Source: Anastrepha obliqua
Lineage: Eukaryota; Arthropoda; Insecta; Diptera; Tephritidae
Length of the DNA: 64,000 nucleotides
Reading direction: 5' to 3'
NCBI RefSeq assembly: GCF_027943255.1
Contig: NC_072892.1
Span: forward strand, 19,491,792-19,555,791
Part shown: piece after piece, positions 12,481-24,626 of the stretch
How the letters are laid out: each line of letters starts with the position of its first letter
Numbering within the stretch: position 1 is the first letter of the stretch
The notes under the pieces: generated by a model
Database searches by the model: none
What the model was told of the DNA's origin: nothing
The model's input: only the letters and a program-made list of their open reading frames with translations
Made by a program: the position numbers and the translations under genes

Positions 12481-14530
12481 TGAACGACATAATAGCAAAC
12501 CAATAACCGTAATGAGTATTTGTAGAGTAAAGTGGAAAGGGTAAATAAATTTAACAAGCTGGTCCATAAAATTCAACTAAAATAATATTGGCATTACTTT
12601 TATTTCCATAAAAGTCTAGAAAGTATAGTCGAAAAACTAACTTATTGCCTGCTGGCGACATTACAGCTCACATTTTTAAATTTAAGTTTGCCAACGATTG
12701 ACTTTCTACGTAAACGGACATTAAAATGGCACTTAATGTCAAGATCTCATTAATAGAACTACTTTTACGAGTATAGATGTCTTCTCGTTGGGTGACAGTG
12801 GCCTTGCAGAGTACAACTACTTTTGCCTCAAGCCACTTTAACAGCGCCAGTGAAGTCAGAGTGTAAGCATTTTTTGTTTTAGTGATTTCAAAAGGAAGCG
12901 GCTACCGTTACGTTTACAAGCAGATTACTGCTATCGCTCATTTCTATGTACATCACGCAAAGTTTTGAAAAATATTTCGAATATTTCATCACATAACAAT
13001 TCTGGAAGTCCATGGACTATTAAAAATAACGGACGTAAACTTTTAGCCACAAAATATTTTATAAGCCCCAAAACGCTAAGTACTTTCCCCATTTATTAAC
13101 TTCAAACGAGCCTTGCTGCCAGACCAAATTTCAACGGTACTCCAAATAGACTGCCCACCGAAGTTCGTGTGTTTATTCGTTTTGCGAAATTTCGGCAGTC
13201 AGAATATCGCTGCTTTGGTTGGTGCTATACGACTACTAAGCTGGGCATTTCTACTGCTCAGTCTTCAAACTGAGGGGAGCGAATGAGTACTGTTATAGCT
13301 GGGTATCTATGTAGGAACTGTTGCGCACGAGTACAGTGATGTGGCGCAGAAGAGGCTGTGGCGGTGGGGAGTAGGCGTTGAAGCGCTGGTAAAAGCAGTC
13401 ACTAACTCAAAAGATCGTGACCGCATGTCTTAAATGCATAATGACCGTAAAGTAGTTGCAGCGGCAGCAGCAGCAGCAGCAGCAACTATCAACAACAGCA
13501 GCAACAACGAGAAGTCGCTGGTATTTACTGAAATCTCAGCAACTAGGTAAAAAGTAAATTCTTTAACGTGAAAGAAAAGAAAAGCCAGCCGAAGCAATTC
13601 AACCTCAAATGAGTTGGCCCGAAAATCAAAGACTTTGCTTGCACACGGACCAGATTTGGTCGTAAGACAGGCTGATAGACGGGCTGGCGGAGAGTGTGGT
13701 GCCGACTAGTTGAACAGTTGAGTCAGTGTTTTGACGCAAACACTCAGTGTGCGAATGTGTGTGTGTGTGTGTGTGTATATGGCTGGCGTAAAAAAGGTTA
13801 AAGACATACGACCATCCGCAAGCCATTTACTTATTGAAAATTTACCGATTTCTGAATTGTGGCATAATTTTGGCATTGTTTTCCCTATTCTTCATTGTTA
13901 TTGTTATTGTTGTTGTGTTTGCTTAGCATTTCTTTGCTTAAGCCATTCTTTATTGTTGTGTTGAAGGGTTTAATAACTTGATTAGATGCTTATTTATACG
14001 GCATGGCTGGTCGAATTTCATATACCCGCATGATAAATGAAGGGTCAAGTTTTAGTGCTGACACTGCGATGGGGGTCGTTTAGCTCAAGTTTTAGATGTT
14101 TTAATTCAGACCAGAATATTTACAATTATACGACTCGCAGAAAAACAGTGGTTACGCGATAGGTAAGAAGAAAAGCCTGCAAGAGGTCGATTATTCGGCG
14201 GTGTTTGGTAGAATGACACAAAAGCGCGGAGCAAAGAGTTTGTGCATTGAGATTTCAGAACTGCGACATCCTCAAACACTTTCAGAGAGGCTCTCAATAT
14301 CTATGACTAAATCGATTGAGACTTGTGTGCCTGTGTATCTGCTCGTACGTCCATGACGCATAAATTGGGACATCTGAACAAGGCTTCACATATATGTATG
14401 TTGGTATCGGAAATGCTATGAATGAATGAATGCTAAACTACGATGCTTCAGTAATTAGTACCACAAATTTGCTCAAATTTCGTATACGGAATGGAATCAG
14501 TGAAAGACGTGCGTTAGGAAAACGAGTGTG
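12481..14530. other. intronic sequence with CAG/CAA and TG microsatellites
   Basis: No gene or transposon end is recognised. It contains a CAG/CAA run at 13458-13509 and a TG run at 13756-13776. Short open frames here are low-complexity shadows. Confidence 0.5.
13458..13509. repeat. CAG/CAA microsatellite
   Basis: An interrupted trinucleotide run (gcagcggcagcagcagcagc and following), common in fly introns. No reading frame of interest crosses it. Confidence 0.8.
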
Positions 14531-15010
14531 ACAACACCTTCTTCTTCTTCTTCTTAATTGGCGCGATAATGGCTTACGCGATTTTGGCCGAGTTTAACAA
14601 AGCGGTCCAGTCGTTTCTTTGTCGTGCTAACCGACGTCAGCTGGGCACACCAAGTGAAGCCAAGTCCTTCTCCACCTGATCTTTCCAACGCAGAGGAGGC
14701 CTTCCTTTTCCTCTACTACCACCAGCTGGTACCGCAATGAATACTTTCAGAGTCGGAGCGTTTGTATCCATTCGGACGACATGACCCAGCCAACGTAGCC
14801 GCTGGATCTTTATTCGCTGCGCTATGTCTATGTCGTCGTAAAGCTCATACAGCTCATCGTTCCATCGTCTGCGATATTCGCCGTTGCCAACGTGCAAAGG
14901 TCCAAAAATTTTACGCAGAATCTTTCTTCCGAATACTCCAATCGTCGCTTCATGGGATGTTGTCATCGTCCACGCTACTGCCCCATACGTTAGAGTGGGT
15001 ATGATGAGAG
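14531..15010 (-). mobile_element. RTE-like LINE copy C, 3' end
   Basis: The minus strand encodes SHEATIGVFGRKILRKIFGP, LHVGNGEYRRRWNDELYELY, the block WLGHVVRMDTNAPTLKVFIA and GRPPLRWKDQVEKDLASLG at 14640-14966, the best preserved C-terminus of this family here. The 3' end (minus strand) reads gcgccaattaag followed by (AAG)n at 14536-14563. It is 5'-truncated in the usual LINE manner. Confidence 0.82.
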
Positions 15011-17148
15011 CACCTTCATTGGTGAGATGACAACACCTGCATTCGAGTAAGTAGGTCTATATGTGCAACTCCTTTATCTAATTCGACCACAACTGGTCCA
15101 CTCTTAAAAATAAAGAATAACTTTGGGATTGGAGGCAGCTAAATTCTAATGACATTGAAAACATCATTTTTAACTACAACAAAATGAATTGAGAATTTTA
15201 ATTGATTAATTTCATAAAACCCCAAAAAGCAACAAGCACAGAAAATGAAACAAAAAGGTCTACAATTTGTACTCGATATGTCTCAGCAACCTTACGAGCT
15301 CTTCTGAGAGCCGTAGACTCCTTTTTGAGAGGATAAAATGCATACGAAATACTGAGTTAACTGAACAAAAATTTGTTGAAGCTGGAAAATTACAAAGCCC
15401 AGCAAATATTCTCCATAAGCATTGTAGAAAAAGGTCTCGTATTAAAGCAACTCGGTTGGTTTGTCTGCTCAGCAGTTACCGCAACGAAGCATCCACAAAC
15501 AAGGCACAAAACAAGTGAACATGACAATCACCAAAGAGCTCTGCCGATCGGTATGTGTCGTGTTTACTTACTTAAGATTTCGGTAACCAAATTGCTATTG
15601 ACTAAACAGCAAGAAAAACAATGTATAAAATCACCTGCAAAAAAGGTGGACTACGAACTAGTCGGTCAATGCATCAGGCAGGCAGTTGAGCTGCTGAGCA
15701 GCTGAGCAGTTAAACAGGCCGCCAGACTAGATCGATGCGCTCGAAGTGTGGCCGAGACATGAGAGATACAAGTGAACAACAATCGAAATTGAAACGAAAA
15801 CAAAGCGAAATCAATGATTGGTGATAGCAACAAAAATGAAGCAAAAAGTAGCCTACTATCGAAAGCAAATCAAATGGGGGGAGAAAGAAGAGCGCGCATG
15901 TTGGTGTACGCTTGACTCGCCGTTGTTGACGGCGACATGTTGTCAGCAGCCCAACATAGATACGGTTACTTGCAACGGCAGCAGCGAAATGCCAATTCAA
16001 TGCCTGCAATGTGCATTCCCGACGTTCCAACTAACCAACTGTCGCTGCTGATCGTGTCTCCCACAATCAAAAAGCACCCAAATGGGCAGCTTAGGGGGCA
16101 GCAAGAGTGGCGCTGCGAACATAGTTTGGCGGCGTCGTCGCATGGAAACTGCGCATGACACAGAAATCGCGGACGCTCACTTGCAAATGCGCGCTCGGTT
16201 GTTTGGACGGACGAAGCGTTGGGTGAGCAGTGGCTCGACAGCCACTTAACGAAAGTGTGCGAATGGTAAGGGTGAGTGTGTGTGTGTGTGTCCTCGTACT
16301 ATATGACTGACTGATCGGCTGAAGTTTATGGACTCATCACAGCAATTCAAATACAATAGCAGTTTTTTGCTGTAGTCACAGCCACAGCCGTGCGATCGTC
16401 TCCCCTTGCGCCGGACTTACAAGCTCCGTCACTCACTAAAGACCAACTTTAGGATACGAATATTGGCTCGTTTCTCCAACATCTTGTGCAACGGGCAGCA
16501 GCAGCAGCATGCCACATAACGTTGCTTACACAATTGGGAAATTATTTTCATTGCTCCTAACAATTTTTTCCTTGTTTTCGGGCTGTTTTTGTTTTGCCTC
16601 CTTTTCGCTCGTTGCTCTTTTTCGCGCATTTCTGTTTCCACTGTGGCTGCAGCTTAACTGGGCACGGTGCGCTTTGACAGAGTGTTTTTTGTGTGCTCTG
16701 TCACATGGCTGTTGTTGCTATTGGAGTTGCCATTGCCATGGCTGGCTTTAAGTTTTTTGTTTGTTTTTTTTTGCTGCCGTATCTGTATCTGGCGGTTAGC
16801 GTAAGGACCGTTTGCGCTTGTAAATAAGCGACGTAAACGAGTGTTGTATTAATGTTCATAAAGTGGTATCTTGACGTCAATAAACGTCGCCGATCACAAG
16901 AGTCTCAACTGTGGACAAGACTGTGGCACATCCATCGCTGGTCGCAAGCTCTGATGACGATGACTGCTGTTGGACACATGGATGTATGTGGATATGTATG
17001 CATGAATGTGGCATCACCACGGCGCGTTGACTAGGAGAAGCTTAGGTGGTAGGTGGCATTATTAACTTATGCACCACGTGCAACTAACTGGGGTATGCAG
17101 TGCGTGTCGAAAGGTACGATGAGCAGCCACAGTAAAATGTCATACTAA
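15011..17148. other. intronic sequence without recognised genes
   Basis: The short open frames on both strands show no known domain. There is a TG run near 16274-16290. I see no transposon ends. Confidence 0.5.
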
Positions 17149-18492
17149 TTATCGGTCGAAACTGAATAAGTTGGTTATGCCTAGGCTGCGGAAATTTATT
17201 AATCGTAGACATGACTTCACGCATTCATATGTTTCATTTCGATTTACCAAACCAATTTTATGAGATTTGTTTGATTTTTTTTTCAATTTCAAACGTTTAT
17301 TAAAAAAAATGGTTACAAATTTATTCTTCAAAATAATAGCCATCGCTAGCGACACATTTTTCCCATCTCTCAGGCAATTTGTGGATGCCGCGCCAAAAAA
17401 ATTGGCCGTCTTTGGCCGCAAACCAATCATCGAGCCTTTTTTTGGGTTCTTCGTGAGAATTGAAGCGCTGGTCGGAAAGTGCGTGGCCAATCGATGCAAA
17501 CAAATGATAGTCGGAAGGCGCCAAGTCTGATGAGTAAGCCGCATGCACCAGCGATGTTCGATTTTGCGGTGCATTGTCATGAAAAAATACTTTGCTCTCT
17601 GACGCCGATCGGCATATTCTGGGCGTTTTCGGTGGATAGCGCTGTTCAAATGGGCCACTTATCGTTGGTAGTGTTAAACGTCAACTGTTTCGCCTGGTTT
17701 TAATAATATAGCTCGTACCAAATCATACCACGCTGATCCCAGAAAACACACAGCATTGCCTTGCGGCCGAAACGATTTGATTTGGCCGTTGTTTTTGGCT
17801 TGTGGCCGGGCGGACCATACGATCGTTTACGCTTGGGATTGGAGATACACCCATTTTTCATCACCCGTAACGATTCGATGCAAAACCGACTTCCTTTTGA
17901 ACCGGGAGAGCAGCATTTCACAAGTGGTTTTTCGGTTATCTTGCTGCCTTTCAGTCAGCTCATGCGACACCCATCTTCCGACCTTTCAAATCATGTCCAT
18001 GTCTTTCAAACGTTTGGAAATGGTTTTTTGGGTCACTCCCAACTGCTCTGCCATCATTTCTTGCGTTTGACCATCATCTTCATCCAACAATGCTTGCAAT
18101 TCATTCGGCGTCCTCAAACTTTTTCGGTGGCCGGCCACGGTCCTCGTTCTCCACGCTAAAATCACCACCTCGGAATTTTTCAAACCACCTGAAGCACTGT
18201 GCTCTTCTTAGAGCATGTCCACCATAGGCTTCTTTCTATAAGCATTTGATGAGCTTGAGAAGCGTTTTTCTTCAACTGATAGTAGAAAATCAACGATGTA
18301 CGCAAATCGTAGTTCGAAGGCACGAAATTCGACATTTTTAAGATCGACAAAAATGCATTGTTGTATGAAACGTAACAAACAATGAACTGAATATTGTTGA
18401 CAGAAAACAAGACATTTGGGAAGGTTTAGAAATACTCCTAGCGAAATCTAGGGACTAATAGCTGAAAGTCTCATTTCATAGGTATCTACCTG
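17149..18492 (-). mobile_element. mariner (DD34D type), frame-broken, one inverted repeat left
   Basis: The minus strand reads a nearly full mariner transposase in pieces: MSNFVPSNYDLRTSLIFYYQ near 18275-18335, LDEDDGQTQEMMAEQLGVTQ with KTISKRLKDMDM at 17986-18090, SNRFGRKAMLCVFWDQRGMI near 17715-17775, and SDLAPSDYHLFASIGHALSD and LPERWEKCVASDGYYFEE at 17321-17535. The 5' inverted repeat lies at 18451-18492 (inward: caggtagatacctatgaaat). It is shared with the short element at 56011-56142. The 3' repeat is not found, so that end is lost or diverged. Confidence 0.82.
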
Positions 18493-19648
18493 TATTTTCA
18501 AGAACAATTTTACATAAAAACACTCATCCCGAGAATAACTCATTGAAAATATTTCTTAAAGTTATAACTACAAATGTAACGCTAAGAATTTGTATAACTA
18601 AAAAATAAGAGTTTACACTTATTGGTATCTTAAAGTAATAATAAGAATAAGGTTTCTAATAATTTTATAAAAATATAAGTGCACACTTTTATTGAAAGAG
18701 CATAAAAATTTCGCAAAATAAAATATTACTTAAAAACGAGCGGCTAAATATGAAAATGTAATAGAAATGCGCAAATGTGCGTGAAAATGCCTGGTCGGTC
18801 CAGTAGCTGTTTCTGCCATCACCCGGCCTCCCAAGTGGTGCGGTTAGTTTGTGGCTCAGTGCTGTGTGAAACCAATAAAATCCTGGTGTTATTTGAAAGT
18901 GTGAGAGTGTATATGTTTGTGTGGGTGCATAGGTGTTTGGGGGTCATATTAAACGAATTTCGGGGTCATGAAATAAAGAAAATATATTAGTTAAAAAATT
19001 AAAACGCAGTGATGAAACTCACTGATGCAAGAAAATGGCAACTACAAAAATGATAAAATAATAATCCTCAGAAAAATAATAAAGTGGTACAAATAACAAT
19101 AATAAAATGGTTAATACCGAAAATCCTAAGTAAAAGTTGCCACATTCCAGATCATAAAATAAAGCGAAGCGTAGTTTTCAACTGACTACTCATGAAATAT
19201 CGAATATCTAAAGTGAGTATGTATTAGTAAGTGTGTTTGCAAATACAAAATAAATTCTTCAAAAACTTCTACAAAGCAAATTCTATATTCATACCAAATG
19301 AACTACTGCGATTTTTCTAAACTACTTTCAATCCTAAGGGCCATCTCTTCGCAATCCTCCAACATTAAAGCTTACTTTATCACTGCAATAAATGCATTTG
19401 CATACTCTCAAACCTCTGTTTAATACTCGGATCGATATATATAACGGATCAATGTTTATATGCGTCCTTTTAAACTGTACTTGATTTAGGCGGATCTAAA
19501 GTGATATGAAACTAATTAAGGCGTTGGAAATAAAGTGCCCTTCACTGGCATTAGCAGCCTTGAAAATAGTTGAACAAAATAAGTATTTTTACTCATTTGC
19601 CGTAACTCAGCACTAGCGGGCAGCTGAGAAGGCGAGAAGCGTGAAAGA
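18493..19648. other. intronic sequence without recognised genes
   Basis: Very AT-rich, with no domain or repeat recognised. Confidence 0.5.
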
Positions 19649-19721
19649 TAAAGGGTGATCAGATTGGAGGTACTTTTTCCAATAGGGTCCTTTTGACAGA
19701 TCACGCATGACTACTGTTAAA

Positions 19722-20161
19722 CTAGGTTAGGTTAGGATAGGTAGTAATGGTTGCCCAGAGAGTGGGCCCACTTGGACGAAAGCCAAACTTCTTTCATCCT
19801 TTGTGATACCATTACAAGAGGGGCAAAAGAGGTGAAGGAAAAAACGATAGGACGAAAAGAAGAGGGTTGGGGTGGGTTGAGTATTTGTGGACTATGAACG
19901 ATGACTGATTTATGGTTGTGTTAGCCTCTTTATGCTGCTGATGAAGTTCATCAGATGTTTGATATCAAGACCTGCTATATCAGCAAGCGCAGAAAAGAAG
20001 TGAGAACCAAGTTGCTTGAATCTTATCCCCGCGAGAGCTGGGCAGCTAAGGAGCAGGTGCTGAGATGATTTCACCTCATCCTCCATACAGTTGACGCAAA
20101 AAGGACTCGAAGTAATTCCTGTTAAACTAAATACATAATTTATTTCAGTATTCATTGACAT
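19722..20161 (-). mobile_element. LINE 3'-end fragment nested in a mariner
   Basis: The minus strand reads NYVFSLTGITSSPFCVNCME, then QHLLLSCPALAGIRFKQLGS and ISSIKRLTQP, the zinc-knuckle-like ORF2 tail of an R1/I-type LINE. Its 3' end carries cctaacctaacctagttt on the minus strand (19719-19736), the usual tail of such elements in flies. It is a relative of the fragment at 3889-4675. Confidence 0.7.
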
Positions 20162-20957
20162 TCCAGCATGCCAAGACTTACACGTCTCAACAACGTTTAC
20201 AAATCGTAAAGTGAAAAGTGTTCATCGCGTGCTCAGACCCACTTATGGTGTACATAACCGTCTTATGGAACGCACTATTCGGCAAGCCTTCGGCAAAATT
20301 GAGAATAATTGTACATTATTGGACCGATTAGGCTATAAATGAGAGTTTTGACGAAGAACCAGAAAAATCGATTTGGCGCCGATCTCAACAACTTTGCCCA
20401 TCTTATAATTCTACTTGAGCGATTTTGCGCAAAGATCTTGATTTAAAAAGCATATACAGGTGAATGGATTGCGTTATCGAGAGATGATTAAGGATTTTTT
20501 ATGGCCGGAATTGGATGGTATTGATCTGAAGAACGTTTATTTTCAACAAGACGGCAGTGCGTGCCACACAAGCAACGAACCCATTGATCTGTTACGGGAA
20601 AAGTTTCCGGACCGTGTTATCTCTCGAGATGGTGATCACAATTGGCCACCGAGATCTGGTGATTTTAAACCTTATGACTTTTTTCTTTGGGGCCTCGGAA
20701 AAGAGAAGGTCAACGCCAACAGCCCAGGGTTGATTCAAGACCTCAAAGATGGAATTAGTGCGGCTATCGAGGACATAGGGCAGCCACTTTGCAATTTGCT
20801 TATGGAAAATTTCATGAAAAGGATATTGTCCTGTAAGCGTGGTCGTGTTGGTCATTTGCTTGATGTTCTTTTCCACTATTAGCGGCATACCTTCCTCTTT
20901 TTAATGAAATAAACATTGAATATCAAAGTAACACCTCTTATTGGAAAACCCTTTATA
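20162..20957 (+). mobile_element. DD41D-type mariner, internally deleted, nested copy
   Basis: The N-terminal helix-turn-helix part is readable near 20205-20330 (VKSVHRVLRPTYGVHNRLME). After a deletion, the C-terminal catalytic part is open from 20460 to 20882: YFQQDGSACHTSNEPIDLLR, RVISRDGDHNWPPRSGDF and YDFFLWGLGKEKVNANSPG. Counting from QQD to the Asp of PYDFFLW gives 41 intervening residues, the DD41D spacing. The right inverted repeat lies at 20930-20957, as in the 4676-5230 copy. The left repeat is missing. Confidence 0.75.
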
Positions 20958-21760
20958 TGAAGCTAGTCCAAAGATTGAAACCGGCCGATCCCCAAAGCGT
21001 CATAATTTCAGTCGTTAGGCGCTTGAAAAACTTGCCAGAGATCCGCATTTTGCGACCCTAATCTTGTTCAGCGATGAGGCCCCGTTTTGCATTTTTGGCA
21101 AAGTCGAAGCCATTCAAGAAGAGCCATTACATCTATTGAAAATAACCGTTTGGTGCGGCTTATGGGTTGGAGGAATCATCGGCCCATATTTCTTCAAAGA
21201 GGATACTGACGTCAATGTAACAGTGAATATCGAATGCTTTTGCGCCATGATAAACGACTTTCTGGTGCCGAAAATTAAAGCCCGTGATTTTCAAGACATT
21301 TGGTACCAACAAGACGGTAGACGGCGCTACTTGCCGTACAGTCCGTAACACAATGGATTTACTGGGACGTCGTTTCGTTGAGCATTTTATCGCTTTTCCC
21401 GAAACAGTGGATTGACCACCAAGATCGTGTGATAACACACCTTTGGACTTTTATTTGTGGGGGTATGTAAAATCTTAATGCTTTGTGCATAAAACAGCTT
21501 CGATTGAGGCATTGGAAGTCAACATTACTAAAGTTATTCCGAAATAACGACCGAAGTTCGCCAGCGAGTCATTCAAAATGGGTGTTTACGGGTGGCCGAA
21601 TTATGGCGCAGTTGCGGCCAACATTTGGAAGGGAGTATCTCTAAAAAACAAATGTGACGAATGGTTCTACACAAAAACAATAAAGATTGCCAAATCAATT
21701 TGAATTTTCGTTGTCTTATTTCTATTTGATATCCGATACCTCTAAATTGATCACCCTTTA

Positions 21761-22589
21761 CTTTAAAATTAGAACCAGCTTAGAAAAGCGCACTTTATTG
21801 ATAAAGTGATGAAACAGACCTGAATTTATAGGATAAACTCGTAAGCACAAATTTCTACTTGTAATTACAATAAATTGGTCTCATACACCCCCTTTCACAT
21901 ATTTTTCATATACATATATTTTTTCCATATATTATTATTTTTATATTATATACATAGTATATTTCTCAAATATATAGTTCAAGCTACCACTTAGTCCATA
22001 TAACCAACAGTTTCGAACTTTAAAAAAAAATTTAAAATTTTAAAAAATTTAAAAAAAAATTTTACTAAAAACTTTATATTTTTCGGCAAATTGTAAGTTT
22101 CAGCTGCTTACAAGATAACGTAATTTTTGGCATTGAATGTTTGTTTTTGTTGACAGTACTAGAATTTTTTTATATGAAAAAAAACTAGCACATACTTTGG
22201 AGGGAAGCAAAAACTTTTTTAAAAATCAACGCTGTTCTGTATACACTTGAAACTTACACTTTGTTATACTAAAATTAAATGAGCTATAAAACTGCTTACT
22301 CAGAAAAATTCTAAAAATTGTGGTTAAATAGTTAAAAGTAGCGATGAAATTTCGAACAATTTTGTACACAGTGGGTCACTGTGTGTTATACTCGTATGGC
22401 TTTTGTTGTAGTATGAACGATGCATATTTTTATACAAAAAAAGTGATGTATTTATAATTTGGAACGTGGTGCATATGAGACGAAATCGTAGGGGTACGAA
22501 TTAATGGCGGTTAGTGTAAGTAGAGCAACTTGACAAGCTCCATGAAAATCAAGCTAAGACCACACTAAAGTGCCTTGCAAGAGTTTCAA
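21761..22589. other. intronic sequence without recognised genes
   Basis: Strongly AT-rich, with A and T runs and no recognisable domain. Confidence 0.45.
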
Positions 22590-23318
22590 TTAAGCGGTTA
22601 TATACCTTGTGTTGGACTAAAAAATCGAAAATTGTTTTATGGCATATTCTAAAAGTACATCATCTTAAAAATATAAATTCAAAAAATCATAAAGATCTGA
22701 GCACTAGAACGAAAGTTAAAGACCGTGGAAGCGCGCGACCTTTCTTGGAACGAGAAGTGCACGCAAAACTTTAGACGCGATTATCTCGAAGTCGTGTTTT
22801 TTGAAAATTACCGCCGCGATGATCATTATTTATCAAAAAATATTTGACCGATTTGCGTAAACGTTTTTTTAATTATTCAAAGTTACAACCTCGTGAATTT
22901 GAACGGTTCACTTTTTATAAATATTTGCATAGTTCGCTGGAACAATTTTTTTTTTTTAATTTTTCAACCGCCAAAAATGGTTTTTTGGTGCAAAGTGGTT
23001 TTCATATCGAGAAAAATTTGTTTTGAGTAAATAAACCGTTCAGATTCACTAGAAAACATTTTTCTACAATAATCATTTAATTTTTTTGAATTCAGTAGAG
23101 CTGCTCATGCGCTACTGTGATCACCGCAAATCTCTTCTAAAAAAAAATAAAAAAAAAAATAAACATTTTTTAAAATAAAAACACCAAAATGTATTCTTTG
23201 AGACTCACCCTTCAGTATGATATATGCGTCATTTGAATAAAAATTTTAAAACATATAAAAAAAAAAAATTATTACAATCGTCCATTTTTTCGGGCTTAGA
23301 AGGTATATAACCCCTTAA
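22590..23318. mobile_element. TTAA-flanked inverted-repeat element, copy 1 (non-autonomous)
   Basis: TTAA stands at both ends (22590-22593 and 23315-23318). Inside it the repeats match: gcggttatataccttgtgtt on the left and, read inward from the right, ggggttatataccttctaag. The element is 729 bp, lacks a transposase and is AT-rich. An inner segment (tttagacgcgattatctcga near 22771) recurs in altered form at 27917. The duplicated TTAA suggests movement by a piggyBac-type transposase, but that is inference. Confidence 0.65.
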
Positions 23319-24626
23319 ATATAAAAATTCAATACCCTATTTTATATTAGGTTCACTACTTTTGTCGCTTACTTTACTTTGCTTATTTTAGCAAAATAAA
23401 GTGCACGTTTTTGTTCGACAAAAACTGTAAACTCGACATTATTCCGAATACCAGCACCAATCCTTAGCTTCTAAATAAGTTGTGATAAAAATTAAATATT
23501 AATTAATAAGTAAATGGTATAGTACTTAAAATTTTTTTAAAAATAAAAAATAAAAAACAAAAACTAAAATACGTAAAAATATTAAAGCCAAAAATCTACA
23601 AAGAAAGTAAAGAAAAAATTTGTTTTTTTTTAATTTTCCAACGAAAATCGTTGTCTTAAAATAATCTTAACTTTAAACCAAACGTCTTCCCATATTCTTT
23701 CAGTAAATTAGCAAAATTATTAAGTGCAAGCATTTAAAGTTTCTTTTGATTGCATTTACTTTGGATCTGCTAAATTTTAAGCTTTTAAACTCAGCGAACG
23801 CAGCGTACAATAAATTTCGTATTAAGGAAATTCACGACTTTCGCACGGAAGACGAATTCAACTACTGCAATTTAGAAAATATTGCACTGGCCTGTAGTCA
23901 AAAGTTAGTAATTAATTCAGCTCAAAATTTTGTACAGCTTCAATTTTTTAAAAGGAAAATCTTAAAATTTCTTTCTAAGCCAGTTTAAGATAGTAAAGCA
24001 AGTAAAAATACCAAAATAGAATTTAATTTTTCAAGCAACAATGTTTATATTTTTAATATTTCTTTCATCATCTTCCTCCTACTCCTCTCATTCTTCAACG
24101 TTTAACCAAAACTAGAGCTAGAATAAATTAGACTTATTTTCTAAAATAATAAATAACTAAATTAGTTAGCGCTTAAGGATTACGTCCATACGATCATTAT
24201 TGATTAGGCATTTTAGGCACACTAAAGGTACTCCATATCGCTATAAATATACTGCACACTTGCACTTACACATATACACAGTATACACATACATTACACC
24301 CTATGTACAATGTAGCTAATTAATACGTTTCTGCTTTTTAATTATATGATTGCAACGTCTAACAAAATATATACAACTAATCATTTAAATTACAGCGTTC
24401 GATGGCTAAACTAAAAATGTAATTACAATTTGTTCGGAACGACCTGTTTCTACGCTCTGTTTGTACCGCCGAGTTCAACACTCGACTGCGCTTCGTCGCA
24501 TAGCAACACTTACGAGAACAGCTTAGAAGTATTAGACTAGACTAAACACTATATCGACCTAAGGCTAAGGCGGCTCTACCAACTTTCAGTAAATCGAAAG
24601 ATCTGCACCTCGGTGCTCAAACCAAA
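23319..24626 (-). other. likely svp type 2 3' UTR and adjoining intron
   Basis: AT-rich sequence directly after the type 2 stop codon, expected to hold that isoform's 3' UTR and poly(A) site. I cannot fix the cleavage site. There are ATTAAA-like motifs on the minus strand near 24020-24060. No other feature is recognised. Confidence 0.4.

Larger units (their letters stand above)
19649..21760 (+). mobile_element. DD41D-type mariner carrying nested insertions
   Basis: The outer inverted repeats are taaagggtgatcagattgga at 19649 and, read inward from 21760, taaagggtgatcaatttaga. The element's own transposase remains lie at 20990-21660: TLILFSDEAPFCIFGKVEAI, TVWCGLWVGGIIGPYFF, AMINDFLVPKIKARDFQDIW and YQQDG. 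The spacing from this second catalytic Asp to the Asp in TPLDFYLWG is about 41 residues after allowing for a frameshift. Between the left repeat and the transposase sit a LINE tail (19722-20161) and another mariner (20162-20957). Confidence 0.7.

Noticed and set aside
19719..19736. Insect telomere-like TTAGG repeats (aggttaggttagg)
   Set aside because: It is the 3' tail of a minus-strand LINE (cctaacctaacc), the same tail as at 7020-7036. There are only two or three units, and flies lack TTAGG telomeres.
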